Positions 1 through 6,778 of a DNA stretch of 8,804 bases are shown here, piece by piece. The DNA is from Candidatus Sordicultor aquaticus (GTDB lineage: Bacteria > Atribacterota > Atribacteria > Atribacterales > Caldatribacteriaceae), in assembly GCA_018056825.1 (NCBI GenBank), contig JAGPEW010000022.1, positions 1 through 8,804 on the forward strand. Direction: 5' to 3'. The notes beneath the pieces were generated by a model. That model made no database searches. It was given only the letters and a program-made list of their open reading frames with translations, and was not told the DNA's origin. The stretch's first letter is position 1. Each line of letters opens with the position of its first letter. The position numbers and the translations under genes are program-made.

Positions 1-1314
1 GTGCTTTTGCCGGCTTGGGGTAAGCCTATTATGCAATATTTATTAGAGGAAATTAAATGGGAGGAATTTGGGCAAAGATTTTTGGTAGTTTCTCCCTTTA
101 TGGAAGAGTTAATGAAAGATAATTTTGGCCAGGAAATGAGGATAGTAGTTCAAAATGAACCTAAAGGCACCGCCCATGCTGCGAGTACTGTTTTTCCCTT
201 GATACAGGAAGGTATTGATTGGCTTTTGATACTTTATGCTGATATGCCTCTTCTTAGGAGAGAAACTATTTTTTCTTTTCTCTCTCGAGTGGAGGAAAAC
301 CATTACCTCTTTTCTTTTCTAACTTCTTTTTCTCCTCATCCTACTGGTTTTGGACGAGTGGTGAGAGACGAAAAAGGAGAGCCGCTGGGAATTATAGAGG
401 AGAAAGATTCTTCTCCTCAAGAGAAAGAAATATCGGAAGTAAGTTTGGGAGTTTTTGCTTTTCAGAAGAGCGCCTTTCAAGAAGTCATTTCTTTGATTGA
501 CAATTGTAATGCCCAAAGAGAATATTACCTAACTGATGCAGTTCGCGTAGCTCGAGAACAGGGCTACCGACCGGAGGCTTTTGTGGTAGATTGGGATGAA
601 CAATTTTTGAACGTCAACACTCCTGCTGAGTTTAGCAAAGCTATTTCAATATTGAAAGAAAGAAAAATTGCTTCCTTATGGGATGGAGGAGTGAAAATAA
701 TAGACCCTTCTACTACTTATATTGATTGGGATGTGGTAGTAGAGGAAGATGTATGGTTATATCCTGGAACAGTAATAGAAGGGAAAAGTGTAATCGAAAA
801 AGGAGCTCGAATTGGTCCTTTTTCTCGGATATCGGAAAGTAAGGTGGGAAGGAATAGTTCTGTAGAATATAGTGTAGTGGAGGAGTCTATTATAGGAGAG
901 GAAGTGAAAGTTGGTCCTTTTTCTCATTTGCGTCCCGGGACTAAGTTAGAGCAAGGAGTAAAGATAGGGAATTTTGTAGAAGTGAAAAATTCTCAGATTG
1001 GAGAAGAAACTAAAGCTTTACATTTAAGTTATTTAGGGGATGCGAAAGTAGGTAAAAAAGTAAACATCGGAGCAGGAACCATAACTTGTAACTATGATGG
1101 AGAAAAGAAAAACCCCACTGTTATAGAAGACGAAGTTTTTATAGGAAGTAATAATTCCCTGGTGGCACCAGTAAGCATTGGAAAAGGTGCTTACACCGCA
1201 GCTGGTTCTACTATAACTCAAGATGTTCCTCCCTATTCTTTGGGAGTGGGGAGAGCTAGGCAAAAGAATATTGAAGATTGGGTAAAAAGAAAAACGCGGA
1301 GGAATAAAGACTAA
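1..1314 (+). CDS. glmU: Bifunctional GlmU: UTP-GlcNAc-1-P uridylyltransferase / glucosamine-1-P acetyltransferase (5' partial)
   Basis: GlmU makes UDP-GlcNAc in the cytoplasm for peptidoglycan and envelope glycans. The C-terminal half acetylates GlcN-1-P with acetyl-CoA and the N-terminal half uridylates the product. The window opens inside the gene: the GTG at position 1 is the valine of the usual PKVL motif, so about 25 residues with the nucleotide-binding LAAGxGTRM loop are missing. Visible residues 1-215 are the nucleotidyltransferase domain (GTAHA 56-60, metal-ligand Asp81, EEKD 133-136, YYLTDA 175-180, Asn206). Residues ~230-425 are a left-handed beta-helix with hexapeptide repeats. Acetyltransferase residues matching E. 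coli Arg333, Lys351, His363, Tyr366 and Asn386 are all present (R311, K329, H341, Y344, N364). The position of E. coli Asn169 is Ser148, in SLG instead of the usual NTG. It heads the operon part seen here and its stop touches the prs start. Identity is firm. Confidence 0.96.
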   Translation: MLLPAWGKPIMQYLLEEIKWEEFGQRFLVVSPFMEELMKDNFGQEMRIVVQNEPKGTAHAASTVFPLIQEGIDWLLILYADMPLLRRETIFSFLSRVEENHYLFSFLTSFSPHPTGFGRVVRDEKGEPLGIIEEKDSSPQEKEISEVSLGVFAFQKSAFQEVISLIDNCNAQREYYLTDAVRVAREQGYRPEAFVVDWDEQFLNVNTPAEFSKAISILKERKIASLWDGGVKIIDPSTTYIDWDVVVEEDVWLYPGTVIEGKSVIEKGARIGPFSRISESKVGRNSSVEYSVVEESIIGEEVKVGPFSHLRPGTKLEQGVKIGNFVEVKNSQIGEETKALHLSYLGDAKVGKKVNIGAGTITCNYDGEKKNPTVIEDEVFIGSNNSLVAPVSIGKGAYTAAGSTITQDVPPYSLGVGRARQKNIEDWVKRKTRRNKD

Positions 1315-2283
1315 ATGTTCACTAGTCGGGAGTTTTCCCGCCATCTAAAAGTTTTCTGTGGTACAGCAAATCCACTTCTGGCTCAGGAAGTGTGTTGGTA
1401 TCTTGATATTCCTTTAGGAAAAGCGGATGTAGGGCGTTTTCCCAATGGAGAAATAAGGGTTCAAATTGAAGAAAGCGTGCGGGGTTGTGATGTTTTTGTA
1501 ATACAACCTACTTCACCCCCGGCCAATGACCATTTAATGGAACTTTTAATAATGATTGATGCTTTACATCGCGCTTCAGCTGAGAGAGTTACAGCAGTTA
1601 TTCCTTTTTATGGTTATTGTAAACAAGATCGAAAGACTAAAGGTCGAGAACCAATTTCGGCCAAATTGGTAGCGAATCTCTTGGTTACTGCCGGAGCTGA
1701 CCGGGTTTTGACTATGGATTTACATGCTGGACAAATCCAAGGATTTTTTGATATACCGGTAGATAATTTAGCGGCTCAATCTCTCCTGGCTCGTTATTTT
1801 CTCTCTCGGGGGTGGAAAGAAGTAGTAGTAGTTAGCCCAGACGTAGGGGGAGCAGCTCGAGCTCGAGCTTTTGCTAATCAACTGGGAGCAGATTTAGCAA
1901 TTATCGATAAGCATCGACCTACCTATTCTCAAGTAATGGTGATGAACGTAGTGGGAGAGGTGGAAAACAAAAGAGCAATAATTGTCGATGACCTTATTGA
2001 TACCGCTGGAACTTTGGTAGAAGGAGCCGAGGCGCTATTTAAGCGGGGGGCTAAAGAAGTTTATGCTTGTGCCACCCATCCGGTGTTTAGTGAGCCAGCT
2101 TTTACCAGAATTGAAAATTCCTGTCTCCAAGAAGTAGTGGTTACCAATACTATCAAAGTGGACCAAGAGAAGCTTTCTCAACAAGGGGTAAACCGAATCA
2201 AAGTACTTTCAGTAGCTCCTATTTTTGCTGAAGCAATTAAGAGAATCCATGGTGAATTATCAGTTAGTGAACTTTTTATATGA
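1315..2283 (+). CDS. prs: Ribose-phosphate pyrophosphokinase (PRPP synthetase)
   Basis: The enzyme transfers pyrophosphate from ATP to ribose-5-phosphate to give PRPP, the precursor of purines, pyrimidines, NAD, histidine and tryptophan. The 322 residues match the class I length of about 315-320. Seen in order: CGTANP 15-20, GRFPNGE 40-46, YGYCKQDRK 99-107, the LHAGQIQGFFD segment 136-146 with metal-binding His137, catalytic-loop DKHRP 198-202, and the PRPP-binding loop VDDLIDTAGT 224-233. The ATG directly follows the glmU stop (TAA 1312-1314). A GGAGGA Shine-Dalgarno sits at 1298-1303 inside the glmU tail, so translation is probably coupled. The glmU-prs pairing is a common Bacillota arrangement. 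No catalytic residue looks lost. Confidence 0.97.
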   Translation: MFTSREFSRHLKVFCGTANPLLAQEVCWYLDIPLGKADVGRFPNGEIRVQIEESVRGCDVFVIQPTSPPANDHLMELLIMIDALHRASAERVTAVIPFYGYCKQDRKTKGREPISAKLVANLLVTAGADRVLTMDLHAGQIQGFFDIPVDNLAAQSLLARYFLSRGWKEVVVVSPDVGGAARARAFANQLGADLAIIDKHRPTYSQVMVMNVVGEVENKRAIIVDDLIDTAGTLVEGAEALFKRGAKEVYACATHPVFSEPAFTRIENSCLQEVVVTNTIKVDQEKLSQQGVNRIKVLSVAPIFAEAIKRIHGELSVSELFI

Positions 2284-2302
2284 AAAAGTGAGGTAAGAGA
2301 AT

Positions 2303-2965
2303 ATGCAAGAAGGAAATAGTTTAGTCATTAACTTAGAAAAAAGAGAAGAAAAAGGGAAAGAGAAAAATCGTAAGTTAAGAAGAGAGGGTTGGGTACCAGC
2401 AGTCTTGTACTCTCGAGATAGTAAAGATGGGAATACAGAGTTGGTAAAGGTGAGAGAGAAGGAATTGAAGCGTGTTTTACAAATACCAGGTGTTACTCAC
2501 CATGTATTAGATTTGTCTTTAGGTGGAGAAATAAGAAAGGGAATTATCCGTGACCTCCAAAAAAATCCAGTAAAAGAGGAAGTTTGGCATGTAGATTTTT
2601 ATGAAGTTCAAACCGGTCAAAAAATAACTCTCTCGCTACCTGTGAGAATAAAGGGAGAAGCACAGGGAGTAAAGGCTGGTGGGACTTTAGAATTGGTTAC
2701 TCCAGAGCTGGAGGTAGAGTGCCCTAGTGGTGCTATACCTGAAGATATTGAAGTGGATGTTAGTGAGCTGGAAATTGGAGATACTATCCGGGTTAGAGAT
2801 TTAAAAATTCCTCAAGATGTTACGGTACTGAAAGACCCGGATGAAGTTATAGTAGTAGTTATTCCTCCTCGGGTAGAAGTAACAGAAGAGGTAGTAGAAG
2901 AAGTTAAGGAAGAAGTAGAAGAACCTCAAGTAATAAAGAAAGGGAAGACTGAGGAAGAGAATTAA
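2303..2965 (+). CDS. rplY: Large-subunit ribosomal protein bL25, long Ctc/TL5 form
   Basis: bL25 binds 5S rRNA in the central protuberance of the 50S subunit. The longer Ctc form is a general stress protein in Bacillus. At 220 residues this is the two-domain type: an N-terminal 5S-rRNA-binding beta domain (~7-100, with KNRKLRREGWVPAVLY at 21-36 and DLQKNPVKEEVWHVDF near 84-99) and a C-terminal TL5 domain (~101-188, with a VxxLEIGD-type motif near 150). A Glu/Val-rich acidic tail from ~190 with a short KKGK patch follows and is probably disordered. The ATG at 2303 has a GTGAGGT Shine-Dalgarno at 2288-2294 with an 8-nt gap. The stop abuts the TTG of pth. The prs-ctc-pth order supports the call. 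Confidence 0.95.
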   Translation: MQEGNSLVINLEKREEKGKEKNRKLRREGWVPAVLYSRDSKDGNTELVKVREKELKRVLQIPGVTHHVLDLSLGGEIRKGIIRDLQKNPVKEEVWHVDFYEVQTGQKITLSLPVRIKGEAQGVKAGGTLELVTPELEVECPSGAIPEDIEVDVSELEIGDTIRVRDLKIPQDVTVLKDPDEVIVVVIPPRVEVTEEVVEEVKEEVEEPQVIKKGKTEEEN

Positions 2966-3538
2966 TTGGTATATTTAATAGTGGGTCTGGGTAACCCAGG
3001 GGAGAAATACTCACTTACCCGGCATAACGTGGGTTTTCGAGTGGTAGATCGTTTTTCTCATCAATGTTACTGGAAATGGCGAAATATCGATCATCGCCTG
3101 AGTTGGACAGAAGGAGAAGTCAAAGGAAACAAAGTTTATTTATTGAAGCCCCTTACCTATATGAATCAAAGTGGGGAGGGGCTTCTCTATTTTCCTCAAT
3201 TTTCACTTTTTTCTGAAGGAGAATTGATTGTAGTTCACGATGAGATGGATTTTCCTCCAGGGGTGGTGCGATTGAAAAAAGGAGGAGGTAGCGCTGGGCA
3301 TCGAGGGCTAAATTCTTTAATAGAAACATTAAAAAGGAATGATTTTTTGCGCATTCGAGTGGGAATAGGTAAGCCTCTTTCTCGAGAAAAGGCCATAGAT
3401 TACGTTTTGGGAATCCCAGAAGGAGAGGAGAAAGTTCTCCTAGATGAAGGAGAGAAAAAAGCTGTTTCTGCTCTGTTCTCTATTTTGGAGGAAGGATGGG
3501 AAAGGGCTATGAATAAATATAATGTACGAGAGGATTGA
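2966..3538 (+). CDS. pth: Peptidyl-tRNA hydrolase (bacterial Pth family), TTG start
   Basis: Pth cleaves the ester bond of peptidyl-tRNAs that fall off ribosomes and so recycles tRNA. The 190 residues match the family length. GLGNPG is at 7-12 (Asn10), TRHNVGF at 18-24 with catalytic His20, KPLTYMNQSG at 61-70 with Asn67, and VHDEMD at 90-95 with Asp92 that orients His20. GGGSAGHRGLNS at 107-117 follows. In E. coli the last motif reads GHNG; here Asn114 is Arg113, a change I recall from other Pth proteins and do not take as inactivating. The start is TTG directly after the rplY stop. It is the only codon that keeps the whole first beta strand, and GAGGA at 2951-2955 serves as Shine-Dalgarno. 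The next gene begins one nucleotide after this stop. Confidence 0.96.
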   Translation: MVYLIVGLGNPGEKYSLTRHNVGFRVVDRFSHQCYWKWRNIDHRLSWTEGEVKGNKVYLLKPLTYMNQSGEGLLYFPQFSLFSEGELIVVHDEMDFPPGVVRLKKGGGSAGHRGLNSLIETLKRNDFLRIRVGIGKPLSREKAIDYVLGIPEGEEKVLLDEGEKKAVSALFSILEEGWERAMNKYNVRED

Positions 3539-3539
3539 A

Positions 3540-4127
3540 GTGGGAAAAATGGAAAAAAAAAGATTGGCTCAAACCTTCTCCTTAGTACTACAACCTACAG
3601 TTGTAGCAATACTTTTATATCTAGTGGTGAGCTTTAGGTTTGCTACAGGTTGGAGAGCTTGGCTCTTCTTTTTGATTGGCTTACTTTTTGTGAGTATATT
3701 TCCGATACTGTTGATTCTCTTTTTAACGAAAAAAGGAAAAGTATCTGATCCTGATTTATCCCGGAGACAGGAGAGGTTTTTTCCTTATTTGATGATTTGT
3801 GGTTCTTACCTTTTAGCTCTAATTATTTTTCTCCTTATTGCTGCGCCCTTACCTCTTATAGCTATTACCTGTTGTTACCTAGGAGTAACTTTTGGAGGAG
3901 CAATTGTTTCTCTTTTTTGGAAAATTAGCCTTCATTCCGCTGGTGTTGCAGGTCCAGTTACTGCTTTAGTTATGATTGTCAGCCCTTATTGGACATTTCT
4001 TTATCTTTTGCTCTTACCTTTGGGCTGGGCAAGGATTTATTTAGGTAAACATAACTTATATCAGATAATAGCCGGAAGTGTAATGTCTATAATGATTACT
4101 TTTATTATTGTATCAAGTATAGTTTGA
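3540..4127 (+). CDS. Six-span membrane protein, PAP2-phosphatase-like with altered motifs
   Basis: This is a very hydrophobic protein of ~195 residues with about six predicted membrane spans. Counting from the GTG they lie near 15-33, 43-63, 82-103, 105-126, 139-163 and 176-195. The layout and several residues recall type 2 phosphatidic-acid phosphatases (PAP2). A polar loop has SRRQERFFP where PAP2 motif 1 has KxxxxxxRP. KISLHSAG stands where motif 2 has PSGH. ARIYLGKHNLYQIIAG stands where motif 3 has SRxxxxxHxxxD. The final acid is Gln and the PSGH order is changed, so activity is uncertain. A lipid- or isoprenoid-phosphate role is an inference. I chose GTG 3540, one nucleotide after the pth stop, because AGAGGA at 3529-3534 gives a good 5-nt spacing. 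ATG 3522 would overlap pth by 17 nt without a Shine-Dalgarno, and ATG 3549 is another option. Confidence 0.72.
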   Translation: MGKMEKKRLAQTFSLVLQPTVVAILLYLVVSFRFATGWRAWLFFLIGLLFVSIFPILLILFLTKKGKVSDPDLSRRQERFFPYLMICGSYLLALIIFLLIAAPLPLIAITCCYLGVTFGGAIVSLFWKISLHSAGVAGPVTALVMIVSPYWTFLYLLLLPLGWARIYLGKHNLYQIIAGSVMSIMITFIIVSSIV

Positions 4128-4136
4128 GGAGGCAAA

Positions 4137-4880
4137 ATGAATAATAATTTAATCAAAGAAGCAGCTTCTTTTATGTTGGAGCGTAAACCCTGGTTAGTGC
4201 TCACTGGAGCAGGAATATCTACAGAAAGCGGCATTCCCGATTTTAGAAGTCCAGGTAGTGGTTTGTGGGAAAAATATGACCCTATGGAGATTTTATCTAC
4301 TGATGTTCTCTTTAATCGGCCTCAGGTTTTCTATCGGGAAGGTCTTCCAGTTCTTATGAGATTTGAAGATGCTCAGCCTAATAAAGCTCACTATGTCTTG
4401 GCTGAGTGGGAAAAGAAAGGTATAGTAAAAGCAGTAGTTACTCAAAACATAGATAGTTTACATTCTAAAGCTGGTTCTCAAAAAGTGTTGGAGATTCATG
4501 GACATCTTCGCTCTGGGCATTGTCTGAAGTGTCAGGCCTCTTTCCCTATGAAAGCTATAAAAGAAAAGGTAGACGAAGGAGATATCCCACCTCATTGCCA
4601 CTGTGGTGGTATTATCCGCCCTGATGTGGTGCTATTTGGGGATATGTTGCCTCCTTGCTTTGAAGAAGCAGTAGAGTTAGCTCACCGCCTTCCTCTTTTG
4701 GTTATCGGTTCTAGCTTACAAGTGTCTCCGGCTAATTTTCTTCCTTCTTATAGTCCTTACCTTATCATAGTTAATCTGGAACCAACTCCTTTTGACCACC
4801 GGGCTCGTTTTGTTTTGCGAGGGAAAGCTGGTGAGATTTTGGAAAAACTTGATGAAGCTATGAAAAGCTCAGGAAGTTGA
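4137..4880 (+). CDS. Sir2-family NAD-dependent protein deacylase (sirtuin)
   Basis: Sirtuins remove acyl groups from protein lysines using NAD+ and release nicotinamide and O-acyl-ADP-ribose. Length (247 residues) and motifs are typical: GAGIS 24-28, SGIPDFRSP 31-39, TQNIDSLH 102-109, catalytic His121 in IHGH, FGDMLP 167-172, GSSL 191-194 (usually GTSL) and VNLEPT 212-217. Four zinc ligands are visible as CxxC (129/132) and CxC (154/156). The Ala/Tyr/Arg pocket that marks desuccinylases of the CobB/SIRT5 class is not evident, so a deacetylase of the bacterial U or III groups is likely. AGGAGG at 4127-4132 begins on the last base of the upstream stop and sits 4 nt before the ATG. It is the last gene of the + strand operon, and its final 12 bp overlap the convergent permease gene. 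Confidence 0.94.
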   Translation: MNNNLIKEAASFMLERKPWLVLTGAGISTESGIPDFRSPGSGLWEKYDPMEILSTDVLFNRPQVFYREGLPVLMRFEDAQPNKAHYVLAEWEKKGIVKAVVTQNIDSLHSKAGSQKVLEIHGHLRSGHCLKCQASFPMKAIKEKVDEGDIPPHCHCGGIIRPDVVLFGDMLPPCFEEAVELAHRLPLLVIGSSLQVSPANFLPSYSPYLIIVNLEPTPFDHRARFVLRGKAGEILEKLDEAMKSSGS

Positions 4881-5930
4881 AGAGAGTTTCCTGGTTTTCC
4901 GGTAGTGGGAAAGCAGTCCCTTTAAAATACCGGCCAGTGGTATAGCAATTATTATTCCTAATGTTCCATAAAGCTTTCCTCCCACTGCAAGAGCGAAAAG
5001 AACAGTGAGAGGATGGAGTCCGGTTTCTTTACCTAGGAGCTGAGGAGATATAAATATTCCTTCTACGAAATTTATGCCTCCGAAGAGAAGTGCTACTGCT
5101 AAAACCAGCCAGGGTGATTTAGTGGCCGCTAAAATAATGGCTGGTATGGCGCCAATTACCGGACCTAGGTAGGGAACTATATCTGCTATTCCAGCAATAA
5201 CTCCTATAGCCAGAGCAAAATCTATATTCATTAAGGCTAAACCAACAGTAGCGCATATTCCCACAAAAAGAGCAATCAAAGCCCTTCCTCTTATGAATCC
5301 TCCCAAGACCTGATCGATTTCTCGAAACAAAGCCACATATTCTTTTCGGTGAGAAGAAGGAAACATTCTTACTAAAGAGCGGCGAACTTTAGTGGCATCA
5401 GCCATAAAAAAGTAAAGGGCCACAGGTGTCATAATAAAGCCTAGAAAGATGATATTAGCTAGGATGGATACCAAGTTGGGAATACCGCTGATTATGTGAG
5501 TTAAATAACTCTGAAGGTTGTTAGAAATGGTGGTTAAAAAACTTTCTATGGTTTGAGAGATATTGGAATCTGGATAGCGTTCATCTAATTTTTCTATTCC
5601 CTCCAATATTTTCTCAATTAGACTTTCTGAATATTGAGACCACTGGAAAGTTAAGGCTCTAAACTGGGAAATTACTTCAGGAACTAAAAAAATGAAGAGA
5701 GCTAAAAAGAACACCAATATTACCACAAACACTATAAGTACCGAAATTTTCCAAGAAAGACCTCGAGAATTTAAGAATTGCACCGCAGGAGAAAGAGCAT
5801 AAGCTAAAAGTCCACCCAAAACAAAGGGGATTAAAATATCCCTTAATAGATAAGTGAGATAAAGAGCAATGATAATAAGAACCAGATAGTAAAAATTTTT
5901 AATTATTTTTCCTTCTTCTGAATTATTCAT
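4869..5930 (-). CDS. AI-2E family transporter (PerM/YtvI-like permease)
   Basis: This integral membrane protein has 353 residues from the chosen start. Hydrophobic spans lie near 13-29, 31-50, 60-84, 150-176, 212-233, 235-249, 253-270, 273-295 and 305-338, with a long polar loop at ~85-148. The C-terminal half has the family's DIVPYLGPVIGAIPA segment (250-264) and INFVEG...ISPQLLGK...LHPLTVLFAL pattern (286-314). The name comes from E. coli TqsA, but many members move other substrates or have no known one, so no substrate is assigned. The frame stays open up to 5990. I prefer ATG 5930 because an AAGGA Shine-Dalgarno (5939-5943) lies 8 nt upstream and a promoter-like pair lies within the extra 20 codons. 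The 3' end overlaps the sirtuin gene by 12 bp, tail to tail. Confidence 0.93.
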   Translation of the reverse strand: MNNSEEGKIIKNFYYLVLIIIALYLTYLLRDILIPFVLGGLLAYALSPAVQFLNSRGLSWKISVLIVFVVILVFFLALFIFLVPEVISQFRALTFQWSQYSESLIEKILEGIEKLDERYPDSNISQTIESFLTTISNNLQSYLTHIISGIPNLVSILANIIFLGFIMTPVALYFFMADATKVRRSLVRMFPSSHRKEYVALFREIDQVLGGFIRGRALIALFVGICATVGLALMNIDFALAIGVIAGIADIVPYLGPVIGAIPAIILAATKSPWLVLAVALLFGGINFVEGIFISPQLLGKETGLHPLTVLFALAVGGKLYGTLGIIIAIPLAGILKGLLSHYRKTRKLSSTS

Positions 5931-5938
5931 TTTTTCTT

Positions 5939-5943
5939 TCCTT
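5939..5943 (-). promoter_or_regulatory. Ribosome binding site deciding the permease start
   Basis: On the - strand AAGGA is followed by 8 nt and then ATG at 5930. No comparable site precedes the upstream ATG at 5990. This is the main reason for the shorter permease model. Confidence 0.6.
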
Positions 5944-5949
5944 ACTTTA

Positions 5950-5958
5950 TGTGATAAT
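5950..5958 (+). promoter_or_regulatory. Possible extended -10 element for the glycosyltransferase gene
   Basis: TGT followed by GATAAT (5953-5958) is an extended -10 pattern on the + strand. It lies about 70 nt before the glycosyltransferase ATG at 6030. No good -35 is visible at the right distance. It lies back to back with, and just downstream of, the permease -10, so the two promoters would be tightly divergent. Confidence 0.25.
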
Positions 5959-5961
5959 ATT

Positions 5962-5990
5962 ATTGTAAATGCAGAAGAGGAAATTTCCAA
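5962..5990 (-). promoter_or_regulatory. Putative sigma70 promoter of the permease gene
   Basis: Read on the - strand, TTGGAA (5985-5990) and TACAAT (5962-5967) are separated by 17 nt. The -10 matches consensus at 5 of 6 positions and the -35 at 4 of 6. Transcription would start near 5955, giving a leader of about 25 nt before ATG 5930. It is incompatible with translation from the farther ATG at 5990. Called by eye. Confidence 0.45.
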
Positions 5991-6029
5991 GAGGAAAGAT
6001 AAAAAGTTTAGAAAATGAATGGAGAGACA

Positions 6030-6731
6030 ATGTTAGAATCTCAAAAAATCACCGTTTTAATCCCCGCTCACAACGAAGCTCCTAGACTACCTAGGGTGCT
6101 GAAGGCAGTCTACAAGATCAAATGGGTAGATGAAATAGTAGTAATTGATAGCCACTCTCAGGATGAGACTCGGGATGTAGCTCGTCGTTTTCCTGTGGAT
6201 GTAATTTGCTTGGATAGCGATAAAGGGAAGGGAGCAGCTTTAGCAGAAGGGATTCGACTAAAAAAAGATAGTGATATTTATATTTTTTTGGATGCTGATT
6301 TAATTGGTCTTACTGAAGAACACCTTTTGGCACTGGTAAATCCTTTGTTGGAAAACCAATCTTTAGTTATGACTATCGGCGTTTTTGAGGAAGGTCGAAG
6401 ATGGGGAGACTTGGCTCAAAAGCTTTTTCCCATTCTTAATGGAATGCGCGGAGTACGAGGGGAGTGGGTGAGAAATTTGCCTGATTTTTCCTGGACTCGT
6501 TTTGGAGTGGAAGTTTATTTAACTAAACTGGCTCAGGAAAGTAAAGCAAATATAAAATTTCTTCCTCTCACTGGTTTAGCTCATTATCATAAAGAGGAGA
6601 AATATGGCCCCTTTTTAGGCTTTTATCATCGAATCAGGATGTATATGGAAATAATGCAAACTCTCTTTCTCTATAGGAAGCGAATAGAAACCTACCCTAA
6701 GTTAGTAGGAGAGGAAGAAAACATTGTTTAG
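6030..6731 (+). CDS. Family 2 (GT-A fold) glycosyltransferase
   Basis: Counting from the earlier ATG at 6015, the 238 residues hold a single GT-A domain. It has PAHNE (17-21), DEIVVIDSHSQDET (39-52) for the nucleotide, KGKGAAL (70-76) and the metal-binding DADL (93-96). The second half carries GVEVYL (164-169) and HYHKEEKYG (190-198), which resemble the acceptor side of glucosyl-3-phosphoglycerate-synthase-like and related small GT2 enzymes. Donor and acceptor cannot be named. There is no membrane span apart from a mildly hydrophobic stretch near 210-220, so it is probably cytosolic or membrane-associated. I chose ATG 6030 (233 residues) because GGAG at 6021-6024 lies 5 nt before it. ATG 6015 has no nearby Shine-Dalgarno. 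It is divergent from the permease and followed 47 nt later by the cyclase gene, probably in one transcript. Confidence 0.9.
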   Translation: MLESQKITVLIPAHNEAPRLPRVLKAVYKIKWVDEIVVIDSHSQDETRDVARRFPVDVICLDSDKGKGAALAEGIRLKKDSDIYIFLDADLIGLTEEHLLALVNPLLENQSLVMTIGVFEEGRRWGDLAQKLFPILNGMRGVRGEWVRNLPDFSWTRFGVEVYLTKLAQESKANIKFLPLTGLAHYHKEEKYGPFLGFYHRIRMYMEIMQTLFLYRKRIETYPKLVGEEENIV

Positions 6732-6778
6732 TTATAGTCTAAAAATGAATTTTATTGGTTATAACTTGGTTTACTGGA

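Noticed and set aside
1033..1344. Long - strand open frame opposite glmU and prs
   Set aside because: It lies fully antisense to conserved coding sequence, and its composition is that of a shadow frame.
5931..5990. N-terminal extension of the permease reading frame to ATG 5990
   Set aside because: It lacks a Shine-Dalgarno, its codons cover the likely promoter, and ATG 5930 has AAGGA at good spacing.
6731..6765. GTTATA/TATAAC inverted repeat between the glycosyltransferase and cyclase genes
   Set aside because: The arms are 6 bp and A/T-rich with a 23-nt loop, expected by chance.
6755..6778. TTG start adding 8 residues to the cyclase
   Set aside because: There is no ribosome binding site, and ATG 6779 gives the usual family N-terminus. 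It is not fully excluded.
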